DNA of 6,618 nucleotides, from assembly GCA_938018155.1 (NCBI GenBank), contig CALIIG010000157.1:1-6618 (forward strand), in the 5' to 3' direction. Below are positions 1 to 6,533 of the stretch, in pieces (position 1 is the stretch's first letter; the number at the start of each line of letters is the position of its first letter). Under the pieces are notes generated by a model, which was not told where the DNA came from, made no database searches, and saw only the letters and a list, made by a program, of their open reading frames with translations. Both the position numbers and the translations under genes were made by a program. Source of the DNA: an uncultured Prevotella sp. (GTDB lineage Bacteria; Bacteroidota; Bacteroidia; Bacteroidales; Bacteroidaceae).

Positions 1-263
1 TAATAATTTTCAACGAGCGAAGCATTAATAGGGGCTGCATCAATGGTGGCTTCTTTTTCTACCCAAATAGCGAAATCGACCTTACCTCGGCTCAACGCCT
101 GTGCAATCATCTGACGTATCTCCATCTCTTTTTCACGATAAAGTGGAGCTATGCGAGTGGAGAGATCAAGAGCCTTGCTGTTTAATGATTTAATCTCAAC
201 ATTGATTTTCTTGCCCTTGTAGGTTACGATTGACTTGCCGTAACCAGTCATTGATTGTATCAT
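1..263 (-). CDS. yicC: YicC family endoribonuclease, N-terminal part (truncated by window edge)
   Basis: Reading the minus strand from the ATG at 263 gives 87 open codons running off the left edge. The protein begins MIQSMTGYGKS, the signature start of the YicC family, followed by KINVEIKSLNSKALDLS and a REKEMEIRQMI segment typical of the YicC-like N-terminal domain. A second in-frame ATG lies four codons in (the M of MTGYG), but family members normally begin at the first. Family proteins are about 290 residues with a C-terminal DUF1732 domain, so roughly 200 residues are missing; this is a window cut, not a broken gene. YicC proteins are metal-dependent endoribonucleases; the E. coli protein has been linked to small-RNA turnover. 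The gene is divergent from tsaB and has its own TAnnTTTG element about 22 bases upstream. Identity is confident from sequence; the RNA target here is unknown. Confidence 0.9.
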   Translation of the reverse strand, partial: MIQSMTGYGKSIVTYKGKKINVEIKSLNSKALDLSTRIAPLYREKEMEIRQMIAQALSRGKVDFAIWVEKEATIDAAPINASLVENY

Positions 264-284
264 AATATCCGCGTTAATTTTCCG

Positions 285-292
285 CAAAAGTA
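285..292 (-). promoter_or_regulatory. Bacteroidota-type -7 promoter element for yicC
   Basis: On the minus strand 292 to 285 reads TACTTTTG, an exact match to the Bacteroidota housekeeping sigma -7 consensus TAnnTTTG. It ends 21 bases before the yicC start codon, which would give a short leader of about 15 nt. The expected -33 TTTG is only approximate: TTTA at 318-315, with a 22-bp spacer. Inferred from consensus only. Confidence 0.55.
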
Positions 293-314
293 CAAAGAAT
301 GAGGGAAAAAAGAG

Positions 315-322
315 TAAATTTG
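315..322 (+). promoter_or_regulatory. Bacteroidota-type -7 promoter element for the tsaB-rseP gene cluster
   Basis: TAAATTTG at 315-322 exactly matches the TAnnTTTG consensus and is followed by C, as is common. It ends 29 bases before the tsaB ATG, implying a leader of roughly 23-25 nt that is A/T-rich with no Shine-Dalgarno sequence, as expected in Bacteroidota. No clear -33 TTTG is seen at the usual 19-21 bp spacing (around 290-296). It is the only consensus -7 element I found ahead of the plus-strand genes, so it is the best candidate for driving the whole cluster. Confidence 0.55.
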
Positions 323-351
323 CACCTATTATTAAATATTATCACAGAAAT

Positions 352-1044
352 ATGTCTTGTATTTTAAATATTGATACGAGTACAAATGTATGCTCGGTGG
401 CGGTAAGCCAGGATGGGGGCTGTATTTTTGAGAAAGAAGACTATAGTGGACCCAACCACGCTGAGCAGCTTGGTTCGTTTGTTGACCAGGCAATTTCATT
501 CACTGACAATCATGCAATACCACTCGATGCGGTGGCAGTTAGTTGCGGTCCTGGTTCATACACGGGGCTTCGCATAGGTATCAGCATGGCGAAAGGCATA
601 TGTTACGGTCGCAATATAAAGCTAATTGGCGTGCCTACATTGGAGATTCTTTGTGTGCCGGTGCTGTTACAAGAGAAGATTAATGAAGAAGACGCACTGC
701 TTTGCCCCATGCTTGACGCACGCCGCATGGAAGTATACGCTCAGGTTTTCGACCGCAGCCTTAAGGAAATCCGTCCTATCCACGCTGACATTGTAGAAGA
801 AAATACATACAAAAACTATCTCGACGAGCACCCTGTATACTTTTTTGGTAACGGTGCCACGAAATGCAAGGACATCATTACTCATCCCAATGCCCACTTT
901 ATTAAGGGTATTGAACCTCTGGCCAAGAACATTTTTCCTTTGGCTGAAAAAAGAATCGCCGAAGAAAAATTTGAGGATGTGGCTTATTTTGTGCCTTTTT
1001 ATCTGAAAGATTTCGTCGCAAAACAACCAGGAAAACTTTTATAA
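352..1044 (+). CDS. tsaB: tRNA t6A biosynthesis protein TsaB
   Basis: The 230-residue product matches the usual TsaB length (E. coli about 231). TsaB is the non-catalytic ASKHA-fold partner of TsaD. With TsaE it forms the complex that moves the threonylcarbamoyl group made by TsaC onto A37 of ANN-decoding tRNAs, in the cytoplasm. Visible hallmarks are the N-terminal phosphate-loop-like strand ILNIDTSTNVCSVAV (residues 4-18), the NHAEQL motif (35-40), GPGSYTGLRIG (66-76) and MLDARRMEVY (120-129). The ATG at 352 places the first ASKHA strand at residue 4, as in the family. It is the first gene of the plus-strand cluster, behind the 315-322 promoter element. The C-terminus ends in a basic FVAKQPGKLL tail. 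TsaB rather than TsaD is supported by length and by the absence of the TsaD metal-binding HxxxH motif. No anomalies are seen. Confidence 0.95.
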   Translation: MSCILNIDTSTNVCSVAVSQDGGCIFEKEDYSGPNHAEQLGSFVDQAISFTDNHAIPLDAVAVSCGPGSYTGLRIGISMAKGICYGRNIKLIGVPTLEILCVPVLLQEKINEEDALLCPMLDARRMEVYAQVFDRSLKEIRPIHADIVEENTYKNYLDEHPVYFFGNGATKCKDIITHPNAHFIKGIEPLAKNIFPLAEKRIAEEKFEDVAYFVPFYLKDFVAKQPGKLL

Positions 1045-1110
1045 CGTCCGCTTTTATTTCCACCACCCCACTCCCTTTTTTCAGAGAACCATTTGACTTT
1101 TTGATGATTT

Positions 1111-1704
1111 ATGAACATCGATGGATTAGATTATAACACGAAGCGCGAAAAACTCGTCCTCCCTGAATACGGTCGAGAAGTACAAAATATGGTTGATTAT
1201 GCCATTTCGCTCGACAATAAAGCCGACCGACAACGATGTGCAGAGACTATCATTCTGACGATGGAGCGCATGCTTCCACAAGTACGTGAGGGTGAAAACT
1301 ATAAGCAAAAGCTATGGGATCAGCTCGCTTTGATGAGCAATTTTAAGTTTGATATTGACTGGCCCGTGGACATTTCGCAAGCCCGTACCATCCATCAGAA
1401 GCCACAGCCCATGCCTTATCCCATGTCGAACATTCCGGTAAGGCATTATGGTAAAATCGTATTCGAGCTTTTTGAACAACTAAAATCTATGAATCCCGGC
1501 CCTGAACGGGACGCACTTGCCGTCCTTACCGCCAACCAAATGAACCGTGACTTGATTCAATGGAGCCACGGATTCAGCGATGGTGACAAGGTAGCCGACG
1601 ACCTTGCATACTATACTGATGGAAAGATTCAGCTTGATCCCAAGCGTCTTAAGTTTGAAAAGGTCGCAGCCCGGCCCGTAGAACGCAAACGAAAAAAAAG
1701 ATAA
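1111..1704 (+). CDS. DUF4290 domain protein, function unknown
   Basis: The 197-residue protein is recognised as the Bacteroidota-restricted DUF4290 family; no biochemical role is known to me. It begins MNIDGLDYNTKREKLVLPEYGRE (LPEYGRE at residues 17-23), then a helical, charged stretch (about 24-60), a conserved-looking KLWDQLALMSNFKFDIDWP segment (67-85), RHYG (111-114) and a second helical part with ANQMNRDLIQW (141-151). It ends in a strongly basic tail, RPVERKRKKR, which could contact RNA, DNA or acidic phospholipid (inference). There is no signal peptide or membrane segment, so it is probably cytoplasmic. An ATG at 1104 is out of frame; the 1111 start gives the standard family N-terminus. 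The stop lies 3 nt before the murA ATG, so the two are almost certainly co-transcribed and may be translationally coupled. That placement hints at a role near envelope growth or translation but does not show one. Confidence 0.85.
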   Translation: MNIDGLDYNTKREKLVLPEYGREVQNMVDYAISLDNKADRQRCAETIILTMERMLPQVREGENYKQKLWDQLALMSNFKFDIDWPVDISQARTIHQKPQPMPYPMSNIPVRHYGKIVFELFEQLKSMNPGPERDALAVLTANQMNRDLIQWSHGFSDGDKVADDLAYYTDGKIQLDPKRLKFEKVAARPVERKRKKR

Positions 1705-1707
1705 TCC

Positions 1708-3018
1708 ATGTCGTCGTTCATCATCGAAGGCGGGCATCCGTTACAGGGAACTATCACCCCGCAGGGAGCAAAAAACGAGGCTTTGCAGGTAATTTGTGCC
1801 TCTTTACTTACTCACGAGCCTGTAACCATTACGAATATTCCTGATATTCTCGATGTAAACAATCTTATTTTATTATTGCAGGAAATAGGCGTTAAGGTAA
1901 AACGAAACAGCCGTAACGACTATACTTTTCAGGCTGATGAGCTGAATTTGGACTATCTTGACAGCGTCGACTTCGTTAAAAAATGTGCTTCTCTTCGCGG
2001 CTCTGTGCTGATGATTGGTCCTCTTTTAGGCCGTTTTGGCAAAGCTGCAATCAGCAAACCGGGTGGAGATAAGATTGGACGCCGACGCCTCGACACGCAT
2101 TTCCTCGGATTCAAACATCTTGGAGCACATTTCGAAAAAGACGAAACGCGCGGTGTTTACCAAATAAAGGCCCAACAATTACACGGTACTTATATGCTTC
2201 TTGACGAAGCATCGGTTACCGGAACAGCCAATATCATCATGGCTGCAGTGCTTGCAAAGGGTGTCACTACTATTTATAATGCTGCCTGTGAGCCTTATAT
2301 CCAGCAGCTATGCCATTTGCTTAACCACATGGGTGCGAACATAAGCGGCATAGCCAGCAACCTTCTTACCATCGTTGGCGTGAATAAACTTCACGCAGCA
2401 AGCCACAAAATCCTGCCCGATATGATTGAGGTAGGCTCGTTTATAGGCATGGCAGCCATGATGGGTAACGGCGTAAGAATAAAAAATGCTTCTATAAAGA
2501 ACCTCGGTTTGATTCCGGATGCCTTTAGAAAATTAGGCGTAAAGATTGGCGTTGACGGCGACGACCTCGTTATTCCACATCATGGTCACTACCAAATTCA
2601 ATCATTCTTAGATGGCACCATCATGACATTGGGCGATGCTCCGTGGCCCGGACTGACCCCCGATTTGCTGTCAGTGCTCCTCGTTGTCGCCACACAGGCA
2701 CGGGGAAGTGTGCTTATTCATCAGAAGATGTTTGAAAGCAGGCTCTTCTTTGTAGATAAGTTAATCGACATGGGAGCGCAAATAATTCTCTGCGATCCTC
2801 ATCGTGCCGTCGTCGTCGGACAGGACCATCGCATTACCTTACGGACAGGACGTATGACAAGTCCCGACATTCGTGCGGGCATAGCCTTGCTTATTGCCGC
2901 CATCAGTGCAACAGGAACGAGCAGGATTGACAATATCGAACAGATTGACCGTGGCTATCAGGACATTGAATTAAGGCTTAACCGGCTCGGCGCACACATC
3001 ACGCGAACCGACGATTAA
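1708..3018 (+). CDS. murA: UDP-N-acetylglucosamine 1-carboxyvinyltransferase MurA with active-site Asp
   Basis: The 436-residue enzyme transfers enolpyruvate from PEP to UDP-GlcNAc, the first committed step of peptidoglycan synthesis, in the cytoplasm. Two EPSP-synthase-like inside-out alpha/beta domains cover nearly the whole protein. Visible catalytic residues are K22 in GAKNEAL, R126 within DKIGRRRLDTH (the E. coli R120 position), D319 in WPGLTPDLL (E. coli D305) and R389 in DIRAG (E. coli R397). The active-site loop reads SKPGGDKIG, so the Cys that most MurA proteins carry (E. coli C115) is Asp here (D121, codon GAT at 2068-2070). Asp at this site is known to keep activity but prevent the fosfomycin adduct. 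The protein is about 17 residues longer than the E. coli enzyme, with no disruption. It starts 3 nt after DUF4290 and lies 24 nt before rimM. MurA rather than EPSP synthase (AroA) is clear from the loop and the IDRGY motif. Confidence 0.96.
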   Translation: MSSFIIEGGHPLQGTITPQGAKNEALQVICASLLTHEPVTITNIPDILDVNNLILLLQEIGVKVKRNSRNDYTFQADELNLDYLDSVDFVKKCASLRGSVLMIGPLLGRFGKAAISKPGGDKIGRRRLDTHFLGFKHLGAHFEKDETRGVYQIKAQQLHGTYMLLDEASVTGTANIIMAAVLAKGVTTIYNAACEPYIQQLCHLLNHMGANISGIASNLLTIVGVNKLHAASHKILPDMIEVGSFIGMAAMMGNGVRIKNASIKNLGLIPDAFRKLGVKIGVDGDDLVIPHHGHYQIQSFLDGTIMTLGDAPWPGLTPDLLSVLLVVATQARGSVLIHQKMFESRLFFVDKLIDMGAQIILCDPHRAVVVGQDHRITLRTGRMTSPDIRAGIALLIAAISATGTSRIDNIEQIDRGYQDIELRLNRLGAHITRTDD

Positions 3019-3042
3019 CGTGCCGGAATATCCACCATACTG

Positions 3043-3564
3043 ATGATAAAAAAAGAAGAAGTTTACAAAATAGGCCGTATCGGCAAACCTCATGGCGTAA
3101 AGGGAGAACTGTCGTTCCATTTCGATGACGACGTGTTCGACCGCGTTAATGCCGATTATATTGTGCTCGACATGGAAGATATTCTCGTACCTTTCTTTAT
3201 AGACGAATACCGGTTCCGTTCTGACGAAACGGCCCTCATTAAATTTACCGACATCGATACAGGGGAACAGGCCCGTGAATTAACCGGTCACGACATTTAC
3301 TTTCCGCGTGCACTGGCTGACGAAGCCGACGGCACACCGTCGGCAGCACAGATGATTGGCTTTTCCATTATTCATGCAGGCAACGGGAAGAACATCGGGA
3401 AGCTGAAAGCCGTAGACAATTCAACCATCAACACTTTGTTTGAAATTGAAACTCCCGAGGGGCTGGAGGTCCTTATTCCAGCCACCAGCGACCTGGTAAA
3501 AGCTATTGATACCGACAGCCAAACCATCACCATGCACATCCCCGAAGGCTTGCCCGGCCTTTAA
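3043..3564 (+). CDS. rimM: Ribosome maturation factor RimM
   Basis: The 173-residue protein is the usual RimM length. RimM binds ribosomal protein S19 and the 30S head and helps late 16S rRNA processing and assembly. The N-terminal beta-barrel domain (about residues 7-90) carries the family signature GRIGKPHGVKGEL (11-23) and ends with RELTGHDIYFPRA (78-90). The C-terminal PRC-barrel (about 103-170) shows IGFSIIHAGNGKNIGKL, then FEIETPEGLEVLIPATSDLVKAID and the closing IPEGLPGL. The ATG at 3043 puts the signature near residue 11 as expected, and the leader has no Shine-Dalgarno sequence. In many bacteria rimM sits with rpsP, trmD and rplS; here it is separated from those and lies between murA (24 nt upstream) and dxr (11 nt downstream). 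Nothing is missing or unusual in the protein. Confidence 0.94.
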   Translation: MIKKEEVYKIGRIGKPHGVKGELSFHFDDDVFDRVNADYIVLDMEDILVPFFIDEYRFRSDETALIKFTDIDTGEQARELTGHDIYFPRALADEADGTPSAAQMIGFSIIHAGNGKNIGKLKAVDNSTINTLFEIETPEGLEVLIPATSDLVKAIDTDSQTITMHIPEGLPGL

Positions 3565-3575
3565 ACACAACAATT

Positions 3576-4733
3576 ATGAAGAAACAACAAATATGTATTC
3601 TCGGCAGTACAGGCTCGATAGGTGTACAGGCACTCGACGTTATCCGTCAGCATCCCGACCTTTACGAGGTTTACTGTCTGACGGCAAACAACAGCGTTGA
3701 CAAGCTCGCGCAACAGGCTCACGAGTTTAATCCGGCTGCTGTTGTTATAGCCAATACGGCCCATTACGACAAATTGGTTTCGCTTCTTGCCGACCGTCCT
3801 GATATCAAAGTGTATGCAGGCATCAACGCTTTAAACGAAATTGTTGAAGCCGAACCCATTGATGCCGTGCTGGCTGCGATGGTAGGCTTCTCCGGCTTGG
3901 TGCCAACCATCAGGGCTGTTAAGGCTCATAAAAAAATTTGCTTAGCCAATAAAGAGACCCTTGTTGTCGCAGGCGAGCTTATTTTGAGCTTAGTTGAGCA
4001 ATACCATACTGACTTATTGCCCGTCGATTCTGAGCATAGTGCCATCTTTCAAAGTCTTGTTGGCGAAGACATGAGCGCGGTAGACAAACTTCTGCTCACC
4101 TGTTCGGGAGGCCCTTTCCGTCAGTTTTCAAACGGGCAACTGCAACAGGTTACGGCCGAAGACGCACTAAAGCATCCTACATGGCGTATGGGAGCCAAGA
4201 TCACTATTGACTCAGCGTCGCTCATGAACAAAGGATTTGAGGTGATGGAAGCCCGCTGGCTCTTCGGCATTCCGGCCGAACGCATCGAGGTTCTCATCCA
4301 TCCGCAGTCGGTTGTACACAGCGGAGTGCAGTTCATTGATGGCGCAGTAAAGGCCCAACTCGGCGTGCCCGACATGCGATTACCCATACAATATGCCTTT
4401 TCCTATCCGCAGCGTCTGCATCTCGACGGCGACAGGCTCGACCTTTTCAAGATGCAACACCTCGACTTTATTAAGCCCGACATCAACAAATTCCGCTGTC
4501 TGGCTCTCGCATACGAAGCTATTCATCAGGGCGGAAACATGCCATGTATACTGAATGCTGCCAACGAGGTGGTAAACCTGGCCTTTCGCGAAGGCAGATG
4601 TACATTTATGGGTATGGCCGATATTATTGAAAACACAATGCAACAAACGCCATTCGACGTTAATCCTACGCTCGACACTTATCTACAAACCGATGCCGAG
4701 GCCCGCCGGATAGCACAATCATTATTACCATAA
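3576..4733 (+). CDS. dxr: 1-deoxy-D-xylulose 5-phosphate reductoisomerase (Dxr/IspC)
   Basis: The 385-residue enzyme turns 1-deoxy-D-xylulose 5-phosphate into 2-C-methyl-D-erythritol 4-phosphate with NADPH and a divalent metal: the second step of the MEP isoprenoid pathway and the target of fosmidomycin. The N-terminal Rossmann domain has the NADPH motif GSTGSIG (residues 10-16) and ANKETLV (124-130). The metal-binding acids are D151 and E153 in VDSEHSAIFQ and E222 in MNKGFEVMEA. SGGPFR (177-182) and the flexible substrate-closing loop HPTWRMGAKI (200-209, with W203) are intact. The C-terminal helical part includes MPCILNAANEVV (322-333). The start is only 11 nt after rimM and yields the standard short N-terminus. 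Its product line supplies undecaprenyl phosphate and quinone side chains, which ties it to the envelope genes around it. No defect is seen, so this organism should use the MEP route. Confidence 0.96.
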   Translation: MKKQQICILGSTGSIGVQALDVIRQHPDLYEVYCLTANNSVDKLAQQAHEFNPAAVVIANTAHYDKLVSLLADRPDIKVYAGINALNEIVEAEPIDAVLAAMVGFSGLVPTIRAVKAHKKICLANKETLVVAGELILSLVEQYHTDLLPVDSEHSAIFQSLVGEDMSAVDKLLLTCSGGPFRQFSNGQLQQVTAEDALKHPTWRMGAKITIDSASLMNKGFEVMEARWLFGIPAERIEVLIHPQSVVHSGVQFIDGAVKAQLGVPDMRLPIQYAFSYPQRLHLDGDRLDLFKMQHLDFIKPDINKFRCLALAYEAIHQGGNMPCILNAANEVVNLAFREGRCTFMGMADIIENTMQQTPFDVNPTLDTYLQTDAEARRIAQSLLP

Positions 4734-4760
4734 TTTATTAAAACAAAAGATTAAAATTCA

Positions 4761-6197
4761 ATGGAAATATTTCTCATTAAGCTATTACAGTTTATCCTGT
4801 CAATATCATTGCTCGTGCTTTTACACGAAGGCGGTCACTTTTTGGCCTCACGTTTATTTGGCGTAAGGGTTGAAAAGTTCTTCATTTTCTTCGATTTGGG
4901 TATCGGTAAATGGAGTGGAAAGCTCTTCAGTTTTAAGCCAAAGGGCTGCGATACCGAGTATGGGATGGGATGGTTACCCCTTGGAGGCTACTGCAAAATA
5001 TCGGGAATGATTGACGAAAGCATGGATACCGAGCAGATGAAACGTCAGCCTCAGCCCTGGGAATTCCGCACAAAGCCGGCCTGGCAGCGGCTTATCATTA
5101 TGGTTGCAGGCGTTGTTGTAAACTTCGTTCTGGCGTTGTTCATCTACAGTATGATTATGTTCCACTGGGGCGAAAGCTATGTTCGCATGGCCGATATGAC
5201 GCAGGGCATGAAGTTTAACACCGAAGCCATACAGCTTGGCTTTAAGGATCACGACATCATTACGGGCACCGACATACGCCCGTTCAAAGATTTTAACGTC
5301 GACGTTTATCGCGATTTGGCCAAAGCTCACTATGCCGACGTAATACGAAACGGACAGAAAGTGCGCATCGCCATGCCGGGTAACCTCAACCTGATCGATA
5401 TGCTGAAGGTTACACCACAGTTTACACGCCCGTTCATTCCGGCTGTTGTCGACAGTGTTTTGGAGCGCATACCTTTAACGGCAAACAGTAAAGAAACTGT
5501 AGAAACGCCGGCATGGAAGATTGGTTTAAAGAAAGGCGACCACATTTTAGCCGTAAACGGCAAAAACATTGACTCGTATAACGAGTTTACCGAGGAAATA
5601 GGGCGTGTAAGTGACCAGCTTTCTGCAGTTAAAACTCACCGCGATAGCGTTAAGCTACTCAGCGTAAACCTCGTGGTTCAACGTGCTGCCAGCGGCAAGA
5701 ACGATACGCTAACGGCAACGCTTACGCCCGATTTGAAATTAGGGTTCAACGTAGCTGATATTAGCCGTTTGTATGAATCGAGGATAACACACGACAGTTA
5801 CAGCTTTCTTGCAAGTTTTCCTGCCGGTGCGAAATACGGCTGGGACGTGCTCTCGGGCTACGTAAGCGATATGCGTTACCTCTTTTCTGCCGACGGCGCA
5901 AAGAGCCTGGGCGGTTTCGTTACCATCGGCAGCCTGTTCCCTGCACAATGGGACTGGTTCCTCTTTTGGAAGATGACGGCCTTCTTCAGCATCATATTGG
6001 CATTCATGAATATTCTGCCCATTCCTGCACTCGACGGCGGCCACGTACTGTTTTTATTGTACGAAATCATTGCCCGCCGCAAACCATCTGAAACCTTTAT
6101 GATACGTGCCGAGTATGCGGGCTTTGCTATTCTCATTCTGCTTATGGTGGTTGCCAACCTCAACGACATTCTCAGGCTATTGGGAATTATGCACTAA
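4761..6197 (+). CDS. rseP: RseP-type site-2 intramembrane zinc metalloprotease with PDZ domains
   Basis: The 478-residue inner-membrane protease belongs to the M50/site-2 family. The zinc motif HEGGH (residues 22-26) lies in the first membrane helix (about 4-24). The third ligand is D425 in NILPIPALDGG (417-427) within the third helix (about 403-432). Other helices are near 108-134 and 452-475. GWLPLGGYCKI (70-80) is the membrane-associated beta-hairpin of the family. The periplasmic part holds a degenerate PDZ (about 140-210) and a clearer one around 250-325 (AWKIGLKKGDHILAVNGK). It is slightly longer than E. coli RseP (about 450), as seen in Bacteroidota. E. coli RseP cuts the anti-sigma factor RseA and leftover signal peptides; the Bacteroidota substrate is not evident here, since no sigma or anti-sigma gene is nearby. 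The gene follows dxr by 27 A/T-rich nt and is last in the cluster, with terminator-like hairpins downstream. The dxr-rseP pairing is common across bacteria. Confidence 0.94.
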   Translation: MEIFLIKLLQFILSISLLVLLHEGGHFLASRLFGVRVEKFFIFFDLGIGKWSGKLFSFKPKGCDTEYGMGWLPLGGYCKISGMIDESMDTEQMKRQPQPWEFRTKPAWQRLIIMVAGVVVNFVLALFIYSMIMFHWGESYVRMADMTQGMKFNTEAIQLGFKDHDIITGTDIRPFKDFNVDVYRDLAKAHYADVIRNGQKVRIAMPGNLNLIDMLKVTPQFTRPFIPAVVDSVLERIPLTANSKETVETPAWKIGLKKGDHILAVNGKNIDSYNEFTEEIGRVSDQLSAVKTHRDSVKLLSVNLVVQRAASGKNDTLTATLTPDLKLGFNVADISRLYESRITHDSYSFLASFPAGAKYGWDVLSGYVSDMRYLFSADGAKSLGGFVTIGSLFPAQWDWFLFWKMTAFFSIILAFMNILPIPALDGGHVLFLLYEIIARRKPSETFMIRAEYAGFAILILLMVVANLNDILRLLGIMH

Positions 6198-6296
6198 CAC
6201 ACACCTTATATAAGATACAGGCTAAACAAGCAGGGTATCATCAACGCCAACATACGTGCCTGTCAGTAAATACACACATTATAATCATATACACAT

Positions 6297-6371
6297 TACG
6301 GCATAACGATTTGTTATTACGACACTTTTATGTTGTCTTTACAGCATAGAGACAAGACGATTATGCCGTAA
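6297..6371. repeat. Nested two-stem hairpin
   Basis: The outer stem is an 11-bp perfect inverted repeat, TTACGGCATAA (6297-6307) with TTATGCCGTAA (6361-6371), which can extend by two more pairs past one bulged A. Inside it an 8-bp stem, TTGTCTTT (6333-6340) with AGAGACAA (6348-6355, including one G-U pair), closes a 7-nt loop. It sits 99 bases after the rseP stop and directly abuts the terminator-like stem. A role in 3'-end protection or termination is inferred. Confidence 0.55.
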
Positions 6372-6411
6372 AAAGGCGAGACTATTCCTTGTTGGATTCT
6401 CCCGCCCTTTT
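6371..6411 (+). terminator. Probable rho-independent terminator of the tsaB-rseP cluster
   Basis: AAAAGG (6371-6376) pairs with CCTTTT (6406-6411). The stem continues inward through CG/CG and AGA/TCT, interrupted by small C bulges, and closes on a loop around 6382-6397. The GC-rich core followed by a T run fits an intrinsic terminator, and the A run on the other side means it could also work from the opposite strand. The imperfect stem lowers confidence. Confidence 0.5.
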
Positions 6412-6533
6412 GTATCTCTCCATTCCCTAAATCGTATATTAAAATTCATTTAGCCTGTAAATAAAGCGCATCATGCTATATGATAAACTACTTTCTGTCA
6501 TACAGGTTCTCTTTTCATCTTTAAAAAGTCAGT

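Larger units (their letters stand above)
6216..6459. repeat. 11-bp inverted repeat pair bracketing 222 bp
   Basis: TACAGGCTAAA at 6216-6226 is exactly mirrored by TTTAGCCTGTA at 6449-6459. The bracketed 222 bp contain the nested hairpin and the probable terminator. An 11-bp perfect inverted match is not expected often by chance in about 420 bp. No obvious target-site duplication flanks the pair (TAAGA on the left, AATAA on the right). It could be the end pair of a decayed miniature element, or coincidence. Confidence 0.4.
6198..6533. other. Non-coding intergenic region downstream of rseP
   Basis: No credible coding sequence, tRNA or rRNA is seen on either strand. The stretch is A/T-rich and begins just after the rseP stop with a CTTATATAAG palindrome (6205-6214). 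It contains the paired repeats and hairpins listed separately, a small ATCAT/ATGAT hairpin (6470-6474 / 6480-6484) and another TACAGG copy (6501-6506). No TAnnTTTG element was found on either strand, so there is no evidence for a gene starting here. Confidence 0.7.

Noticed and set aside
667..1026. Antisense 119-codon open frame inside tsaB
   Set aside because: It lies fully within tsaB on the opposite strand, has no family resemblance and no promoter element; a shadow of the real gene.
1045..1110. Internal promoter or terminator in the 66-nt gap between tsaB and the DUF4290 gene
   Set aside because: TTTG occurs at 1092-1095 but no TAnnTTTG lies downstream before the start codon, and no stable stem with a T run is visible.
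3043..3060. Shine-Dalgarno-type ribosome sites before the genes
   Set aside because: No purine-rich GGAGG-like sequence at proper spacing is seen before any of the plus-strand starts; this fits Bacteroidota initiation.
3506..3700. Small 64-codon open frame spanning the rimM-dxr junction
   Set aside because: It overlaps two confidently identified genes in another frame and its translation shows no recognisable motif.
5739..6044. Antisense open frame inside rseP
   Set aside because: It is fully inside the conserved C-terminal part of rseP, including the NILPIPALDGG motif, and its translation is low-quality and Cys/Arg-rich.
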